Shown piece by piece: positions 30,453 through 42,473 of a stretch of DNA of 64,000 nt. The stretch spans positions 58,702 to 122,701 of the forward strand of contig JAKBLB010000005.1 of NCBI GenBank assembly GCA_021832305.1. The letters are read 5' to 3'. Numbering within the stretch: position 1 is the stretch's first letter; every line of letters begins with the position of its first letter. Below the pieces are notes generated by a model. That model did no database searches and was not told the DNA's origin. It saw only the letters and a program-made list of their open reading frames with translations. The stretch comes from Pseudomonadota bacterium. GTDB taxonomy: Bacteria > Pseudomonadota > Gammaproteobacteria > Burkholderiales > Ferrovaceae. Both the position numbers and the translations under genes were made by a program.

Positions 30453-32009
30453 TCAATGGGCATGAGCCAGTTCGTTGTCATAACGTCCGGTCCCCAGGCT
30501 TCCGGGTCCCTGACGGGCAAACTTCACCATCAACACCATTTCCACCACCAGCAGGACGGTATAAAATCCCACAAACCCTGCCAGCGATCCCATCAAACTG
30601 TCCGACGTCAAAGTCGAAACTGACAGATGGGTCGGCAAAACCCCATAGATGGTCCACGGCTGCCGACCATACTCGGCAACAAACCAGCCGAATTCACAGG
30701 CCAGCCATGGGGCAGGCAACATCAGTAGCGCCCACTTGAGTAACCACCGCTTGTTCTCGCAGCGCCCTTGCAGGGTGCTGATGAATGAAGCGACAAACAG
30801 CGTCAGAATCAGGAAACCCAGCGCCACCATGATCCGAAAACTCCAGAACATGGGAAACACGCGGGGAATCGTGGAATCTACCGCTTTTTGAAGGAGTTCC
30901 GGCGTTATCTGATCAAAATTTCTGACATAGGGTTTGAGCAACAAACCAAATCCGAGGTCTGCCTTGTGAAGTTCCAGCATGCGCCGGGCTTCCTGGTCAG
31001 CGGGGTCATGACGCACCTGTTCCAGGGCTCGGACCGCTTCGACCCCCGAAAGAATCCGTTGACGGTTTTTATCCTTGATCTGATGGATACCCGGAATGAG
31101 CGTTGTGGTGGAGCGGGTCCCGATCAGCCCCATGACATAGGGAATCCTGACGGCCCAATCGTTTTTTTCGGTTTTTTCATTTGGCGCCGCAATCAAATTG
31201 AAAGAAGCGGGAGCCGGCTCGGTATCCCACATGGCTTCCATGGCCGCCAATTTGGTCTGCTGTGCTTCGCCGACCGTATAACCAGACTCGTCGCCCAATA
31301 CGATCACTGACAGAGCGGATGCCAGACCAAACGCGGAAGCCACGCGAAAACTGCGCTTGGCAAACTCCACATCTTTTCCCTTTAGCAGGTACCACGACGA
31401 GATGGCCAGGACAAAAGTCGAAGCCGTCACATAACCAGCCGAGACGGTATGCACGAACTTGGCCTGGGCATCCGGGTTGAACAGCAACGCTCCGAAGTCG
31501 ACCAATTCCATGCGCATGGTGGTGGGATTGAACGCGGCTCCGACAGGGTTCTGCATCCAGCCATTGGCAATCAGGATCCACAGCGCCGACAAATTGGTGC
31601 CCAACGCCATCAACAGCGTTACCATCAGATGCTTGGGGCGCGAAAGGCGATCCCAGCCAAAGAAAAACAGCCCAATAAAGGTTGATTCCAGAAAGAAGGC
31701 CATCAATCCTTCGATTGCCAGCGGGGCACCAAAAATATCACCTACATAGTGAGAGTAGTAAGCCCAGTTGGTGCCAAACTGAAATTCCATGGTGATGCCT
31801 GTTGTCACCCCCAGAGCAAAGTTGATACCGAACAATTTGCCCCAGAATCGGGTCATGTCCTGATAGACTTGCTTGCCCGTCATGACGTAGACGCTTTCCA
31901 TAACAACCAGGATCCAGACCATGCCCAGCGTCAGTGGGACAAACAAAAAGTGATACAGCGCGGTCACTGCAAACTGCAATCGTGATAAATCTACCAACGA
32001 ATCAGTCAT
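30453..32009 (-). CDS. cydA: Cytochrome bd ubiquinol oxidase subunit I
   Basis: Catalytic subunit carrying hemes b558, b595 and d (518 aa). The N-terminus LSRLQFAVTALYHFLFVPL holds the first His ligand, and the hallmark GRQPW occurs in VAEYGRQPWTIYG. The quinone loop after about residue 250 is long, as in E. coli-type CydA and unlike the short-loop cyanide-insensitive oxidase. The ATG at 32007-32009 has GGAGAG seven bases upstream and is preferred to one five codons earlier. bd oxidases are known to keep working under sulfide, which matters given the upstream SQR. Confidence 0.95.
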   Translation of the reverse strand: MTDSLVDLSRLQFAVTALYHFLFVPLTLGMVWILVVMESVYVMTGKQVYQDMTRFWGKLFGINFALGVTTGITMEFQFGTNWAYYSHYVGDIFGAPLAIEGLMAFFLESTFIGLFFFGWDRLSRPKHLMVTLLMALGTNLSALWILIANGWMQNPVGAAFNPTTMRMELVDFGALLFNPDAQAKFVHTVSAGYVTASTFVLAISSWYLLKGKDVEFAKRSFRVASAFGLASALSVIVLGDESGYTVGEAQQTKLAAMEAMWDTEPAPASFNLIAAPNEKTEKNDWAVRIPYVMGLIGTRSTTTLIPGIHQIKDKNRQRILSGVEAVRALEQVRHDPADQEARRMLELHKADLGFGLLLKPYVRNFDQITPELLQKAVDSTIPRVFPMFWSFRIMVALGFLILTLFVASFISTLQGRCENKRWLLKWALLMLPAPWLACEFGWFVAEYGRQPWTIYGVLPTHLSVSTLTSDSLMGSLAGFVGFYTVLLVVEMVLMVKFARQGPGSLGTGRYDNELAHAH

Positions 32010-32202
32010 GATGTTGCTCTCCATGCGGGTAGGATTGAAAATGATCGAATCTGAATTCGTCCTCCATGGAGCGATCGGTCACCTGCGAGTCGTGACCTCG
32101 CACAAAAAACACCCAGATCAGCGTCAGTGCCACTGTTTTGGCAACGAGCACCAACGTAATTTCAAGCACCAATCGGGAGATTTTCATGCGTGGCCGACTC
32201 AT
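32002..32202 (-). CDS. cydP: CydP-like small membrane protein upstream of cydA
   Basis: A 66-aa protein with one membrane helix (about residues 9-31) beginning MKISRLVLEITLVLVAK and a charged tail. This size, composition and position directly before cydA match the CydP family of small cytochrome bd-associated proteins. Its stop overlaps the cydA start by 8 bp. It starts 4 bp after the rhodanese stop, which physically links the oxidase genes to the sulfide genes. The start could also be the Met five codons in. Confidence 0.75.
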   Translation of the reverse strand: MSRPRMKISRLVLEITLVLVAKTVALTLIWVFFVRGHDSQVTDRSMEDEFRFDHFQSYPHGEQHHD

Positions 32203-32206
32203 GGTG

Positions 32207-32545
32207 TCAAGCGCCTCTTTTTATGTTTTTTTGCAACCGTAAAGCCAGACTACCCACACTGCCGCCATTGAATGCCTGGCTGTAGCCCAACTGGTGCATA
32301 ACCGACAGGGCGTGAGCGGAGCGGGCACCGGAACGACAGTACAGGATGACCGGGCAGTCTTTGTCTGCCACCAAACGAGGGATATCATGGTTGAAACGAT
32401 CCAACGGAATGTTGATCGCCCCTTCGATATGACCGGATATGAATTCCGAGTGGGTTCTCACATCGAGGAGACTGGCTCCGGCGGGAAGATCGCCTGCATC
32501 CTTGCCGCCATTCACGGAGGCCATAAAGTGTGAAAAAAATCCCAT
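32207..32545 (-). CDS. Single-domain rhodanese-like sulfurtransferase
   Basis: Small rhodanese (112 aa) with the active-site cysteine C70 in the loop CRSGARS and the family segments LLDVRTHSEF and GHIEGAINIPLDR. Rhodaneses move sulfane sulfur, for example from the persulfide products of SQR to thiol or sulfite acceptors. It is 18 bp after sqr and 4 bp before cydP, so shared transcription is expected. No signal peptide is seen; the protein is probably cytoplasmic. Confidence 0.9.
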   Translation of the reverse strand: MGFFSHFMASVNGGKDAGDLPAGASLLDVRTHSEFISGHIEGAINIPLDRFNHDIPRLVADKDCPVILYCRSGARSAHALSVMHQLGYSQAFNGGSVGSLALRLQKNIKRGA

Positions 32546-32563
32546 GATGTCGTTCTCCCGTCT

Positions 32564-35324
<2,761 letters not shown>

Positions 35325-35328
35325 GGGA

Positions 35329-35538
35329 TCAGCACCCGGTCCGAACACCCAGTTTACGGAGCAGGGTTTCCATCAGGCACCACCGGGTAATCCCGCTTTG
35401 CAACAAGTTGACGCCCACAAAAGCGGTGAAGGCCAACCACCAGGAACTCTGGTAAAAGGGACTGGCAGGACTGCCCAGCACCAGTGAAAGAAGAATGAAT
35501 GTGCCTGCAATGATACGAACGATACGCCAACTGGTCAT
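35329..35538 (-). CDS. DUF2892 inner-membrane protein (YgaP-like membrane domain)
   Basis: A 69-aa protein with two hydrophobic helices (about residues 5-24 and 31-50) and the family pattern RIVRIIAG...LQSGITRWCLMETLLRKLG, shown here in pieces. DUF2892 occurs alone or fused to rhodanese (YgaP), and is typical of BigR/SqrR-controlled sulfur operons. It overlaps the RND stop by 4 bp. Function is not established; a membrane role in sulfur transfer is inference. Confidence 0.85.
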   Translation of the reverse strand: MTSWRIVRIIAGTFILLSLVLGSPASPFYQSSWWLAFTAFVGVNLLQSGITRWCLMETLLRKLGVRTGC

Positions 35539-38500
35539 GATTCGAGTCCCTCCTTGGGTGGGTTTGAGTGTTGAGAATGATAAGCGGTGTAATACAGCAT
35601 GGGGATCACCACCAAAGTCAGGACGGTGGATACCAGAATGCCGAAAATCAGGGAAATGGCCAGCCCATTGAAAATGGGATCATCCAGAATGAAAAAAGCC
35701 CCCATCATGGCAGCCAGGCCGGTCAGAACGATCGGTTGGGCGCGGGTGATGGCAGAACGCACGACAGCCTCCCTGAAGAGAATGCCCTGAGCCACCTGAA
35801 CGTTGATAAAGTCCACCAGCAAGATGGAATTGCGCACGATGATCCCGGCCAAGGCAATCATTCCGATCATGCTGGTGGCGGTAAACTGGGCACCCAGCAA
35901 GGCATGCCCCGGCATGACGCCGATGATGGTCAGGGGAATCGGCGCCATGATGATGAAGGGGGTCAGGTATGAACCAAACTGGGCCACCACCAGCAGATAG
36001 ATCAGTATGAGCCCCACCGCATAGGCCAGACCCATGTCACGGAATGTTTCATAGGTCACCTGCCATTCGCCATCCCACTTCAGGACATAATTTCGATAGC
36101 CGTCTTCGGGAGGACGAATAAAACTATCCTCCAGTTTCCTGCCGTCTGGCGTCTGTATCTGCATGATGCGTGAACGCATGCCAAACATGCCATACAACGG
36201 GCTGTCCACCTTCCCGGCCATATCCCCGACTACATAATCGACCGGCAACAGGTCCTTATGGTAAATCGGCTGTTCGCGCACCGTATCCACCCGGCTGACC
36301 AATTCACGCAGAGGAATGATGGGCCCCCCGGAACCTTGTACCCCCAGGGAAAGCAGGGTATCCAGGCTACCCTGTTGATCCGGCGAAAGTTGCAGCCACA
36401 CGGCCGCAGGGTACTTGCTCTGGTCATGCAACCATGTCACGGCCTCGCCCGAAAGGGCCGTCTGCAGCGTAGTAGCAATGGTCTGTTGGGAAACCCCCAG
36501 AAGTGCCGCCTTGTGACGATCAACCTGTAGCAGGATCTTGGGTGCGGACACGATGCTGCTGTCCCCTACGTCGACGATACCCGGCGTCGTGGAAAATACC
36601 TGACGCACGGCTTTGACTACGGTCAAACGTCCCTCTGCCGTCGGACCGTAGATTTCAGCCACAACGGGTGAAAGAACGGGAGGTCCAGGTGGTACCTCGA
36701 CAATCTTGACGTTGGCCCCAAAGCGCCGACCAATGGCCTGCAATGCAGGACGAAGGCGGGTTGCGATGGCATGACTTTGCTCCTTGCGCCGGGACTTGTC
36801 CACCAGATTGACCTGAAGATCGCCCAATTCGCTGGACGCCCGCAGATAATACTGACGCACCAACCCATTGAAATTGATGGGCGCTGCCGTCCCCACATAG
36901 GCCTGGTAGTTCGTCACCTCGGGGACCGTGGTCAAATAGGCCCCCAATTCGTGAATCACTGCGGCAGTTTCCTCGAGGGGCGTTCCCGCCGGCATATCCA
37001 CGATCACTTGAAACTCCGACTTGTTATCAAAAGGGAGCATTTTGAGCCGTACCAGTCCAGTCGCCGGCAGCGCCAGGGATAGGGCGATCAGCGTCGCGAT
37101 TCCCAGCGCCACCCGGCGACGGTTACGCTTCCCTCGAACTTCGTCCAGCAACGGAATGAATATCCGCCAGAACAGGGGGGTCAGGAGCTTGGCCAATCCT
37201 TGAGGGTGGAGATCCTGCACGGCCTGGGTGCCTTGAACAGGTTCATCAGAGGGTCCGCCGTGAGTCTGTCCTTCCTTCATCCAGATTCGCGCCAACCAGG
37301 GCGTGATCATGAAGGCAATGGACAGGGATAAGATCATGCCCATGCTGGCATTGATGGGAATGGGGGACATGTAGGGCCCCATCAACCCGGTCACGAATGC
37401 CATGGGCAGGAGCGCTGCAATCACGGTCAGCGTGGCCAGAATGGTAGGCCCGCCCACTTCGTCCACCGCACCGGGGATCAGTTCGCGTAGCGTTTTACCT
37501 GGAAACAGGTGTTGATGGCGATGAATGTTCTCCACGACCACGATGGCGTCATCCACCAGAATTCCAATGGAGAAGATCAGAGCAAAGAGGGAAACCCGAT
37601 TCAGGGTAAAACCCCAGGCCCAGGAGGCGAAGAGGGTGACGGTCAATGTCAGGATCACCGCGCATCCCACGATGGCGGCTTCGCGTCGCCCCAGTGCCAG
37701 AAAAACCAGCGCGACGACGGAGGCCGTGGCGAAAAGCAGTTTATGGATCAGTTTCTCTGCCTTATCGTTGGCAGTTTCGCCATAGTTGCGCGTCTCGGCG
37801 ACCATCACATCGGCAGGAATGACCGTATTTTTGAGGCGTTCCACCCGATTCATGAGCGCGTGGGCCACACTGATCGCATTTTCACCCGGTTTCTTGGTCA
37901 CCGCCAGGGTGACCGCCGGATAGTCCACCGGACCCTGTTTTCCCGCTTGACCGAACCACACATAGCGATTGGGGGTTTGGGGCCCGTCTTCGACCCGAGC
38001 CACTTCTTTCAGATAAACTGGATGATGGTCGGTCACCCCCACGATCAGATTCCCCACATCCCGTGCATCGCTCAGGTAATCCCCGCTTTCCACCGCGATG
38101 GCATGGTTTCCGACCAGCAAGTCTCCTGCCGGTAACCCCTGATTGGCCGACTGTACGGTAGCCCGAACCTGTTCCAGGGTGATGTGGCTGCTCATCAATC
38201 GCGCAGGGTCCAGATTGATGCGCAGGGCACGCCCAGGTCCACCCACCGTAAACACGGCCCGCGTCCCGGCTACCCGCTCGAGATCGCCTTCCATGCTCTG
38301 AGCGACCTGTTCCAGTGCGTAAGCACCGATCTGCGGATTTTTACTGTAGAGCGTCAAGGCAAGGATGGGCACATCATCGATCCCCTTGGGTTTGATGATG
38401 GGCGATAAAACGCCCAGATTTTTTGGGAGCCAGTCCGCATGGGCATTCACGGCCTCATACAGTCGCACCAGCGCCTTGGTGCGCGGCACCCCCACTTTGA

Positions 38501-38804
38501 ACTGGACGGTCATGACCGCCAATCCGGGGCGAGATACGGAAAACACATGATCCAGACCTTGAATCTGGCTCAGGACCTGTTCGGCCGGTGCCGCCACCAT
38601 TTGTTCCACATCCCGGGCAGAAGCCCCCGGAAAAGGAATCAGAACATTGGCCATGGTGACATTGATTTGAGGCTCTTCTTCCCGTGGAGTCACCAGAATG
38701 GCGAAAACCCCCAACAAAAAACCAACCAGTGCCAGCAGGGGCGTAATCTGCGCAGTCTGAAAAAATCGGGCGATGCGTCCGGAGATACCGAGGTTGGGTT
38801 TCAT
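35535..38804 (-). CDS. RND-type efflux transporter, HAE1-like
   Basis: Inner-membrane resistance-nodulation-division pump (1089 aa), with two large periplasmic loops and twelve membrane segments. The proton-relay aspartates are visible in GILVDDAIVVVENIHRH of TM4. It carries the family start TPLLALVGFLLG. The pair with the membrane-fusion protein (7 bp upstream) and TolC-like protein makes a full tripartite system. Substrate cannot be read from sequence; the sulfide context suggests export of persulfides, or a metal or toxic compound linked to sulfide stress. Confidence 0.92.
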   Translation of the reverse strand: MKPNLGISGRIARFFQTAQITPLLALVGFLLGVFAILVTPREEEPQINVTMANVLIPFPGASARDVEQMVAAPAEQVLSQIQGLDHVFSVSRPGLAVMTVQFKVGVPRTKALVRLYEAVNAHADWLPKNLGVLSPIIKPKGIDDVPILALTLYSKNPQIGAYALEQVAQSMEGDLERVAGTRAVFTVGGPGRALRINLDPARLMSSHITLEQVRATVQSANQGLPAGDLLVGNHAIAVESGDYLSDARDVGNLIVGVTDHHPVYLKEVARVEDGPQTPNRYVWFGQAGKQGPVDYPAVTLAVTKKPGENAISVAHALMNRVERLKNTVIPADVMVAETRNYGETANDKAEKLIHKLLFATASVVALVFLALGRREAAIVGCAVILTLTVTLFASWAWGFTLNRVSLFALIFSIGILVDDAIVVVENIHRHQHLFPGKTLRELIPGAVDEVGGPTILATLTVIAALLPMAFVTGLMGPYMSPIPINASMGMILSLSIAFMITPWLARIWMKEGQTHGGPSDEPVQGTQAVQDLHPQGLAKLLTPLFWRIFIPLLDEVRGKRNRRRVALGIATLIALSLALPATGLVRLKMLPFDNKSEFQVIVDMPAGTPLEETAAVIHELGAYLTTVPEVTNYQAYVGTAAPINFNGLVRQYYLRASSELGDLQVNLVDKSRRKEQSHAIATRLRPALQAIGRRFGANVKIVEVPPGPPVLSPVVAEIYGPTAEGRLTVVKAVRQVFSTTPGIVDVGDSSIVSAPKILLQVDRHKAALLGVSQQTIATTLQTALSGEAVTWLHDQSKYPAAVWLQLSPDQQGSLDTLLSLGVQGSGGPIIPLRELVSRVDTVREQPIYHKDLLPVDYVVGDMAGKVDSPLYGMFGMRSRIMQIQTPDGRKLEDSFIRPPEDGYRNYVLKWDGEWQVTYETFRDMGLAYAVGLILIYLLVVAQFGSYLTPFIIMAPIPLTIIGVMPGHALLGAQFTATSMIGMIALAGIIVRNSILLVDFINVQVAQGILFREAVVRSAITRAQPIVLTGLAAMMGAFFILDDPIFNGLAISLIFGILVSTVLTLVVIPMLYYTAYHSQHSNPPKEGLES

Positions 38805-38811
38805 CGTCTCT

Positions 38812-39882
38812 TCACCGTCCCTGCGTCAGAGCCCGTTGCGCATCGGGAACGACTTTCTCACCGAGGGAAACTCCGCTCAGGATTTCCACTTGCTGATCCA
38901 GGATTCGTCCCAAACGAACCTGCCTCAGCAGGGCGTTCCCCTCTTGGTCTTGCACATAAACGCCTGTCATCTCAGCACGATGCACCACCGCCCCGAGGGG
39001 AACCCAGAGTGCTTCATGCGTTGAATCGCCGCCCGGTAGCCAGACCCGAACAAAGGTCCCGGGCCGCCCCGGGGGATGAACGGCATCTTCTGGCAAACCC
39101 AGACGAACCTGGACGGTATGACTGGCCGGATCCGCAGTAGGCAATACAGTGACGTAGGTCGGTATGACCCATTGCGTCTTCATGTCCGCACTCTTCAACT
39201 CCAACCGGCTCTGCACAGGGGTGGATGAAGAAAGGAGCGCACTTTCCGGAACCTGAGTCGTGACACGCAGATGGGAAGGGTCATAAAAAGACACCAGGGC
39301 GCGCCCCGGTTGGGCCATATCTCCGAGGTTCACAGGGACTTCTGCCACAATTCCGTCAAAGGGTGCGCGCAAGACGTAGTAGCCGGCCTGGGCACGCACT
39401 GCCGACGACTCGGCCAATCGTGCCTCGGCCTGGGCTTTTGTACTTTTGAAACGGGCTTCTGCCCGATCCAGTGCTGCCTGACTGATATACCCTTTGGAAA
39501 ACAACTGGTCCTGGCGCGCATACTCACGGGTTGCCACTTCCAGTTCAGCCCTGATCGCCTGCTCCTGGGCCAACTTGGCCGCAACATCCTGATCCGCCGC
39601 CCGCGCATCCAGACGAATCATGATCTGGCTCTTCCTGACCCGATCACCGGGATGTACTGCCACCGCCACTACCCGACCGGAAACTTCGGCAGCGATCACC
39701 GCCTGACGCTCGGCTTCAATCACGCCGTCATAACCCATCATACCGCGAGGTTCCTCTGCCCCCCCTGTTTCCTGGGCCTGCAAAGAGACCATATGAAGAG
39801 AAATCCCCAACAGCATGACCCCATAGATCCAAATCAGCGTTCGCTTGGACCGGTCATCCTTTTTCATTACGGTTCTTGCCAT
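38812..39882 (-). CDS. RND membrane-fusion (periplasmic adaptor) protein
   Basis: HlyD/AcrA-type adaptor (356 aa). An N-terminal hydrophobic signal/anchor (about residues 15-33) is followed by the lipoyl half-motif GVIEAERQAVIAAEVSGR, a coiled coil of about 85 residues, the matching lipoyl half with APFDGIVAEVPV, and a beta-barrel. It is the first gene of the long leftward operon; the ATG has GAGG at a usable distance. It diverges from the ArsR gene across a 131-bp AT-rich gap. Confidence 0.91.
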   Translation of the reverse strand: MARTVMKKDDRSKRTLIWIYGVMLLGISLHMVSLQAQETGGAEEPRGMMGYDGVIEAERQAVIAAEVSGRVVAVAVHPGDRVRKSQIMIRLDARAADQDVAAKLAQEQAIRAELEVATREYARQDQLFSKGYISQAALDRAEARFKSTKAQAEARLAESSAVRAQAGYYVLRAPFDGIVAEVPVNLGDMAQPGRALVSFYDPSHLRVTTQVPESALLSSSTPVQSRLELKSADMKTQWVIPTYVTVLPTADPASHTVQVRLGLPEDAVHPPGRPGTFVRVWLPGGDSTHEALWVPLGAVVHRAEMTGVYVQDQEGNALLRQVRLGRILDQQVEILSGVSLGEKVVPDAQRALTQGR

Positions 39883-39915
39883 GGTGCACTTTCCTCGCTT
39901 TACAGTTCTCGTCTC

Positions 39916-39933
39916 TTCATAATTATTTATGAA
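39916..39933. promoter_or_regulatory. Perfect inverted repeat, candidate BigR/SqrR operator
   Basis: TTCATAA (39916-39922), a 4-bp TTAT spacer, then TTATGAA (39927-39933). It lies in the AT-rich gap between the divergent membrane-fusion gene and the ArsR gene, where the regulator should bind to control both. ArsR-family operators are typically AT-rich dyads of this size. A second, weaker AT-rich block (39934-39960) lies beside it. Confidence 0.6.
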
Positions 39934-40013
39934 TTTATATTATGTAACTTTATATATCGTTTTATGGTAAACTGTCAACACTTTTCTGAAACTATCATTC
40001 GGAGATCTTCGGA

Positions 40014-40391
40014 ATGCACCCATGCGATGGCACAATGCTGCATGATTTCAAGCAGATGTATGCATCGGCTGATCGAGCATGCAGTTTTCTTAAGGTGTTG
40101 GCCAACCCGGATCGTCTTGTCCTGCTCTGCCGTTTGGCAGAAGGCGAGTGTTGCGTCAGCGAACTGGAGTCTGCCCTGGACATTCATCAACCCACCTTGT
40201 CACAGCAACTGGGAATTTTGCGGGAAGAGGGGTTGGTGACCACCCGACGAGAAGGGAAGCATATTTTCTACCGGGTGATCAGCCTGGAGTCGATTGCCAT
40301 CCTCAAGGCATTACAAACCCAATTCTGCAAACCGCGTCCGCCCGAACCGAACCCTCTTCAAAAACCTGCCGGGATTCACACCCCGGACTGA
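40014..40391 (+). CDS. ArsR-family regulator, BigR/SqrR-type persulfide sensor
   Basis: Winged-helix repressor of 125 aa. The body [34 protein letters not shown] and [11 protein letters not shown] matches BigR/SqrR. The dithiol switch is present: Cys39 and Cys105 are 66 residues apart, the spacing of SqrR Cys41/Cys107, whose tetrasulfide bridge releases DNA. Extra cysteines 46 and 47 could modulate this. It diverges from the RND-SQR operon, with a perfect dyad between them, so it probably represses both units until sulfide or persulfide rises. The 3' end overlaps the convergent TrpD2-CobA gene by 16 bp. Confidence 0.92.
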   Translation: MHPCDGTMLHDFKQMYASADRACSFLKVLANPDRLVLLCRLAEGECCVSELESALDIHQPTLSQQLGILREEGLVTTRREGKHIFYRVISLESIAILKALQTQFCKPRPPEPNPLQKPAGIHTPD

Positions 40392-42139
40392 TTCAACTCC
40401 CGCTTGAACCAGTGCAGGGTGCGATGCAACCCTACCACTCCTCCCACAATGATCAAGGTAGGGGCTTGCAGGGGTTCGGTCCGCACCTGTGCCGGCAAGG
40501 TTTCCAGCGTGCCCGTCATGACCCGCTGACGCTGCGTGGTCCCTTGCTGAATGATCGCAGCCGGAGTGGTCGGGGAAAGACCATGACCGATCAGTTCCCG
40601 GCATAAAATCTCCAGACCGTGCAACCCCATGTATACCACCAGAGTTTGCTGGGGATGCGCCAGGTTTTCCCAGTCCAGATCCATGGTTCCATCCTTGAGA
40701 TGTCCCGTCACAAAGACACAGGACTGGGCATGGTCCCGATGCGTCAGGGGGATGCCCGCGTAGGCTGCGATGCCGGAAGCCGCCGTGATGCCGGGAACCA
40801 CCTCGAAGGAAATCCCGTGCGCTGCAAGGGTCTCGATTTCCTCTCCCCCCCGCCCAAAGATAAAAGGATCTCCCCCCTTGAGCCTCAGTACCCTTTTCCC
40901 TTCCAGCGCCAAACGCACCAGAAGTTCATTAATGCCTTCCTGAGGTACGGCATGATGGCCGCGTTGCTTTCCCACATAGAGGCACGTCACCCCGGGAGGC
41001 AGCAGAGCTAGAACTCCCGGAGACACCAGATTGTCATACACCACGACATCCGCTTGATTCATGAGACGCAACGCCTTGACGGTGAGCAAGTCGGGGTCCC
41101 CTGGACCCGCCCCCACCAAAAATACCTTTCCTGGGAGGACAGGATCCTCACGCGGCCCGGTAAAACGCTGACGGTCTCGTTGTTCCCACCATTTCCCGGC
41201 CAGTGCTCGTGCTTCTTCAGCAGAGGCCGCTCGTTCCATGGCGAACAGGGCGACCGCCGCCGTCTCCACCACGGCAGCCGCCCCATAGTCGCTCTCCTCG
41301 CTACCCACCCACACACGGTACAAACGTGCGCAATCCATTGGTTCATCGCGCAGATGTCGTTTCTCGAAACGGGCGGGCCAGATCTCCTGGTACGCCATAC
41401 CCTGTTTGGACCAATAAAGTTGGGTCGTGCCATCCGGATTGATTTCAGCCTCCCCCCCCTCCCCCTTGAAGACGAAGAAACAGGGATCTCCCAGCAATCG
41501 GGCTGCCTGCTGGTGGATTTTGTCGTAGCCGGGATGAAAGATTCCGGCCAGGGAGACGGGAGCGTTCAACGGATTGCTCATCCGTGCCACCGTGTGAATG
41601 GGCGAACGCAATCCCAGCACCTGCTTCAGTGCGAGCAACTTCGTGATCTGGGGAGAAAAACTTGCCACGGGGAGAAAAGCGAAACCCGTCTCCGCCAGGG
41701 AGTCCGTCGCCTCGTCCAGCGAGTGTGTCAAGGGGACCCCCAGGGCCTTCAAAGCATCAGCGACAGAGCGGCGTCCTGAATCACACTGCTCGAGACCGTG
41801 CATCAGGACTCGGATGCCGTGCTCGGCCAGGAGCAGCGCCGACAGGACATACCAGGGTAACTGACGTCGTTTGCCGGCATAACTTGCCCAGTCCAGATCC
41901 GCCGATGCCCTGGACCCCGAGGGGAGAGAATGCCGCAATGCCCGGACCATGCCGGCCACTTCCTCTGCAGTCTCCTCCTTGAGGCGCACCAAGGATAGAA
42001 AAGCACCGATCTGTTCCGGACGCACTGCGCCCGCCAGAATGAGCCCGAGAGCCTCCTCGGCTTCTGCTTCGGTCAAACCCCGGGCGGCGCGCTGTCCTTT
42101 GCCCAGCGCCTGGATAAACTTCGAAAAGGGATGTTCCAT
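40376..42139 (-). CDS. Fusion of TrpD2/YbiB-like protein and uroporphyrin-III C-methyltransferase
   Basis: A 587-aa two-domain protein. Residues about 1-325 are a phosphoribosyltransferase-fold TrpD2/YbiB-like domain, with the helical lid of AnPRT-type enzymes and [18 protein letters not shown] in the active cleft; E. coli YbiB of this kind binds nucleic acid. Residues about 333-587 are a SUMT/CobA domain beginning [20 protein letters not shown], with [15 protein letters not shown] and [15 protein letters not shown]. The second domain makes precorrin-2, the route to siroheme for sulfite reductase. The reading frame is open throughout. No siroheme ferrochelatase half (CysG N-terminus) is present. 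Confidence 0.93.
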   Translation of the reverse strand: MEHPFSKFIQALGKGQRAARGLTEAEAEEALGLILAGAVRPEQIGAFLSLVRLKEETAEEVAGMVRALRHSLPSGSRASADLDWASYAGKRRQLPWYVLSALLLAEHGIRVLMHGLEQCDSGRRSVADALKALGVPLTHSLDEATDSLAETGFAFLPVASFSPQITKLLALKQVLGLRSPIHTVARMSNPLNAPVSLAGIFHPGYDKIHQQAARLLGDPCFFVFKGEGGEAEINPDGTTQLYWSKQGMAYQEIWPARFEKRHLRDEPMDCARLYRVWVGSEESDYGAAAVVETAAVALFAMERAASAEEARALAGKWWEQRDRQRFTGPREDPVLPGKVFLVGAGPGDPDLLTVKALRLMNQADVVVYDNLVSPGVLALLPPGVTCLYVGKQRGHHAVPQEGINELLVRLALEGKRVLRLKGGDPFIFGRGGEEIETLAAHGISFEVVPGITAASGIAAYAGIPLTHRDHAQSCVFVTGHLKDGTMDLDWENLAHPQQTLVVYMGLHGLEILCRELIGHGLSPTTPAAIIQQGTTQRQRVMTGTLETLPAQVRTEPLQAPTLIIVGGVVGLHRTLHWFKRELNQSGV

Positions 42140-42193
42140 GGCTCATGGTACCAAAAATTCAAGCCCACGCGTGTTCTTCGAGGAGCCCCAGCC

Positions 42194-42421
42194 TCACTTC
42201 TTTCTGAGGAAAAATGTGTACTCTCCCCCCTCTTGTGCGACGGATATCAACTCGTGACCGGTCTGTTTCGAAAAAGCCCGCATGTCCCCCACCGAACCGC
42301 CATCGGTGGAAATGATCCTGAGTACCTGGCCGGACCCCATATCCGCCAAGGATTTTTTTGTTTTCAAGATAGGCAGGGGACAACTCATTCCCCTGACATC
42401 CAGTTCTTTATCCGCTTGCAT
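42194..42421 (-). CDS. tusA: TusA-family sulfurtransferase
   Basis: A 75-aa sulfur-relay protein with the active Cys14 in GMSCPLPIL, the classic CPxP motif, and a good GGAG ribosome-binding site upstream. TusA carries persulfide sulfur to tRNA thiolation, or in lithotrophs serves oxidation enzymes. Next to SUMT and a CysL-like regulator it fits sulfur metabolism rather than tRNA work. It lies 54 bp upstream of the fusion gene on the same strand. Confidence 0.92.
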   Translation of the reverse strand: MQADKELDVRGMSCPLPILKTKKSLADMGSGQVLRIISTDGGSVGDMRAFSKQTGHELISVAQEGGEYTFFLRKK

Positions 42422-42473
42422 GGCGATTTCTCCATTTTTTGACCCGCATCGAATGATACGCTACCCGGTTACC

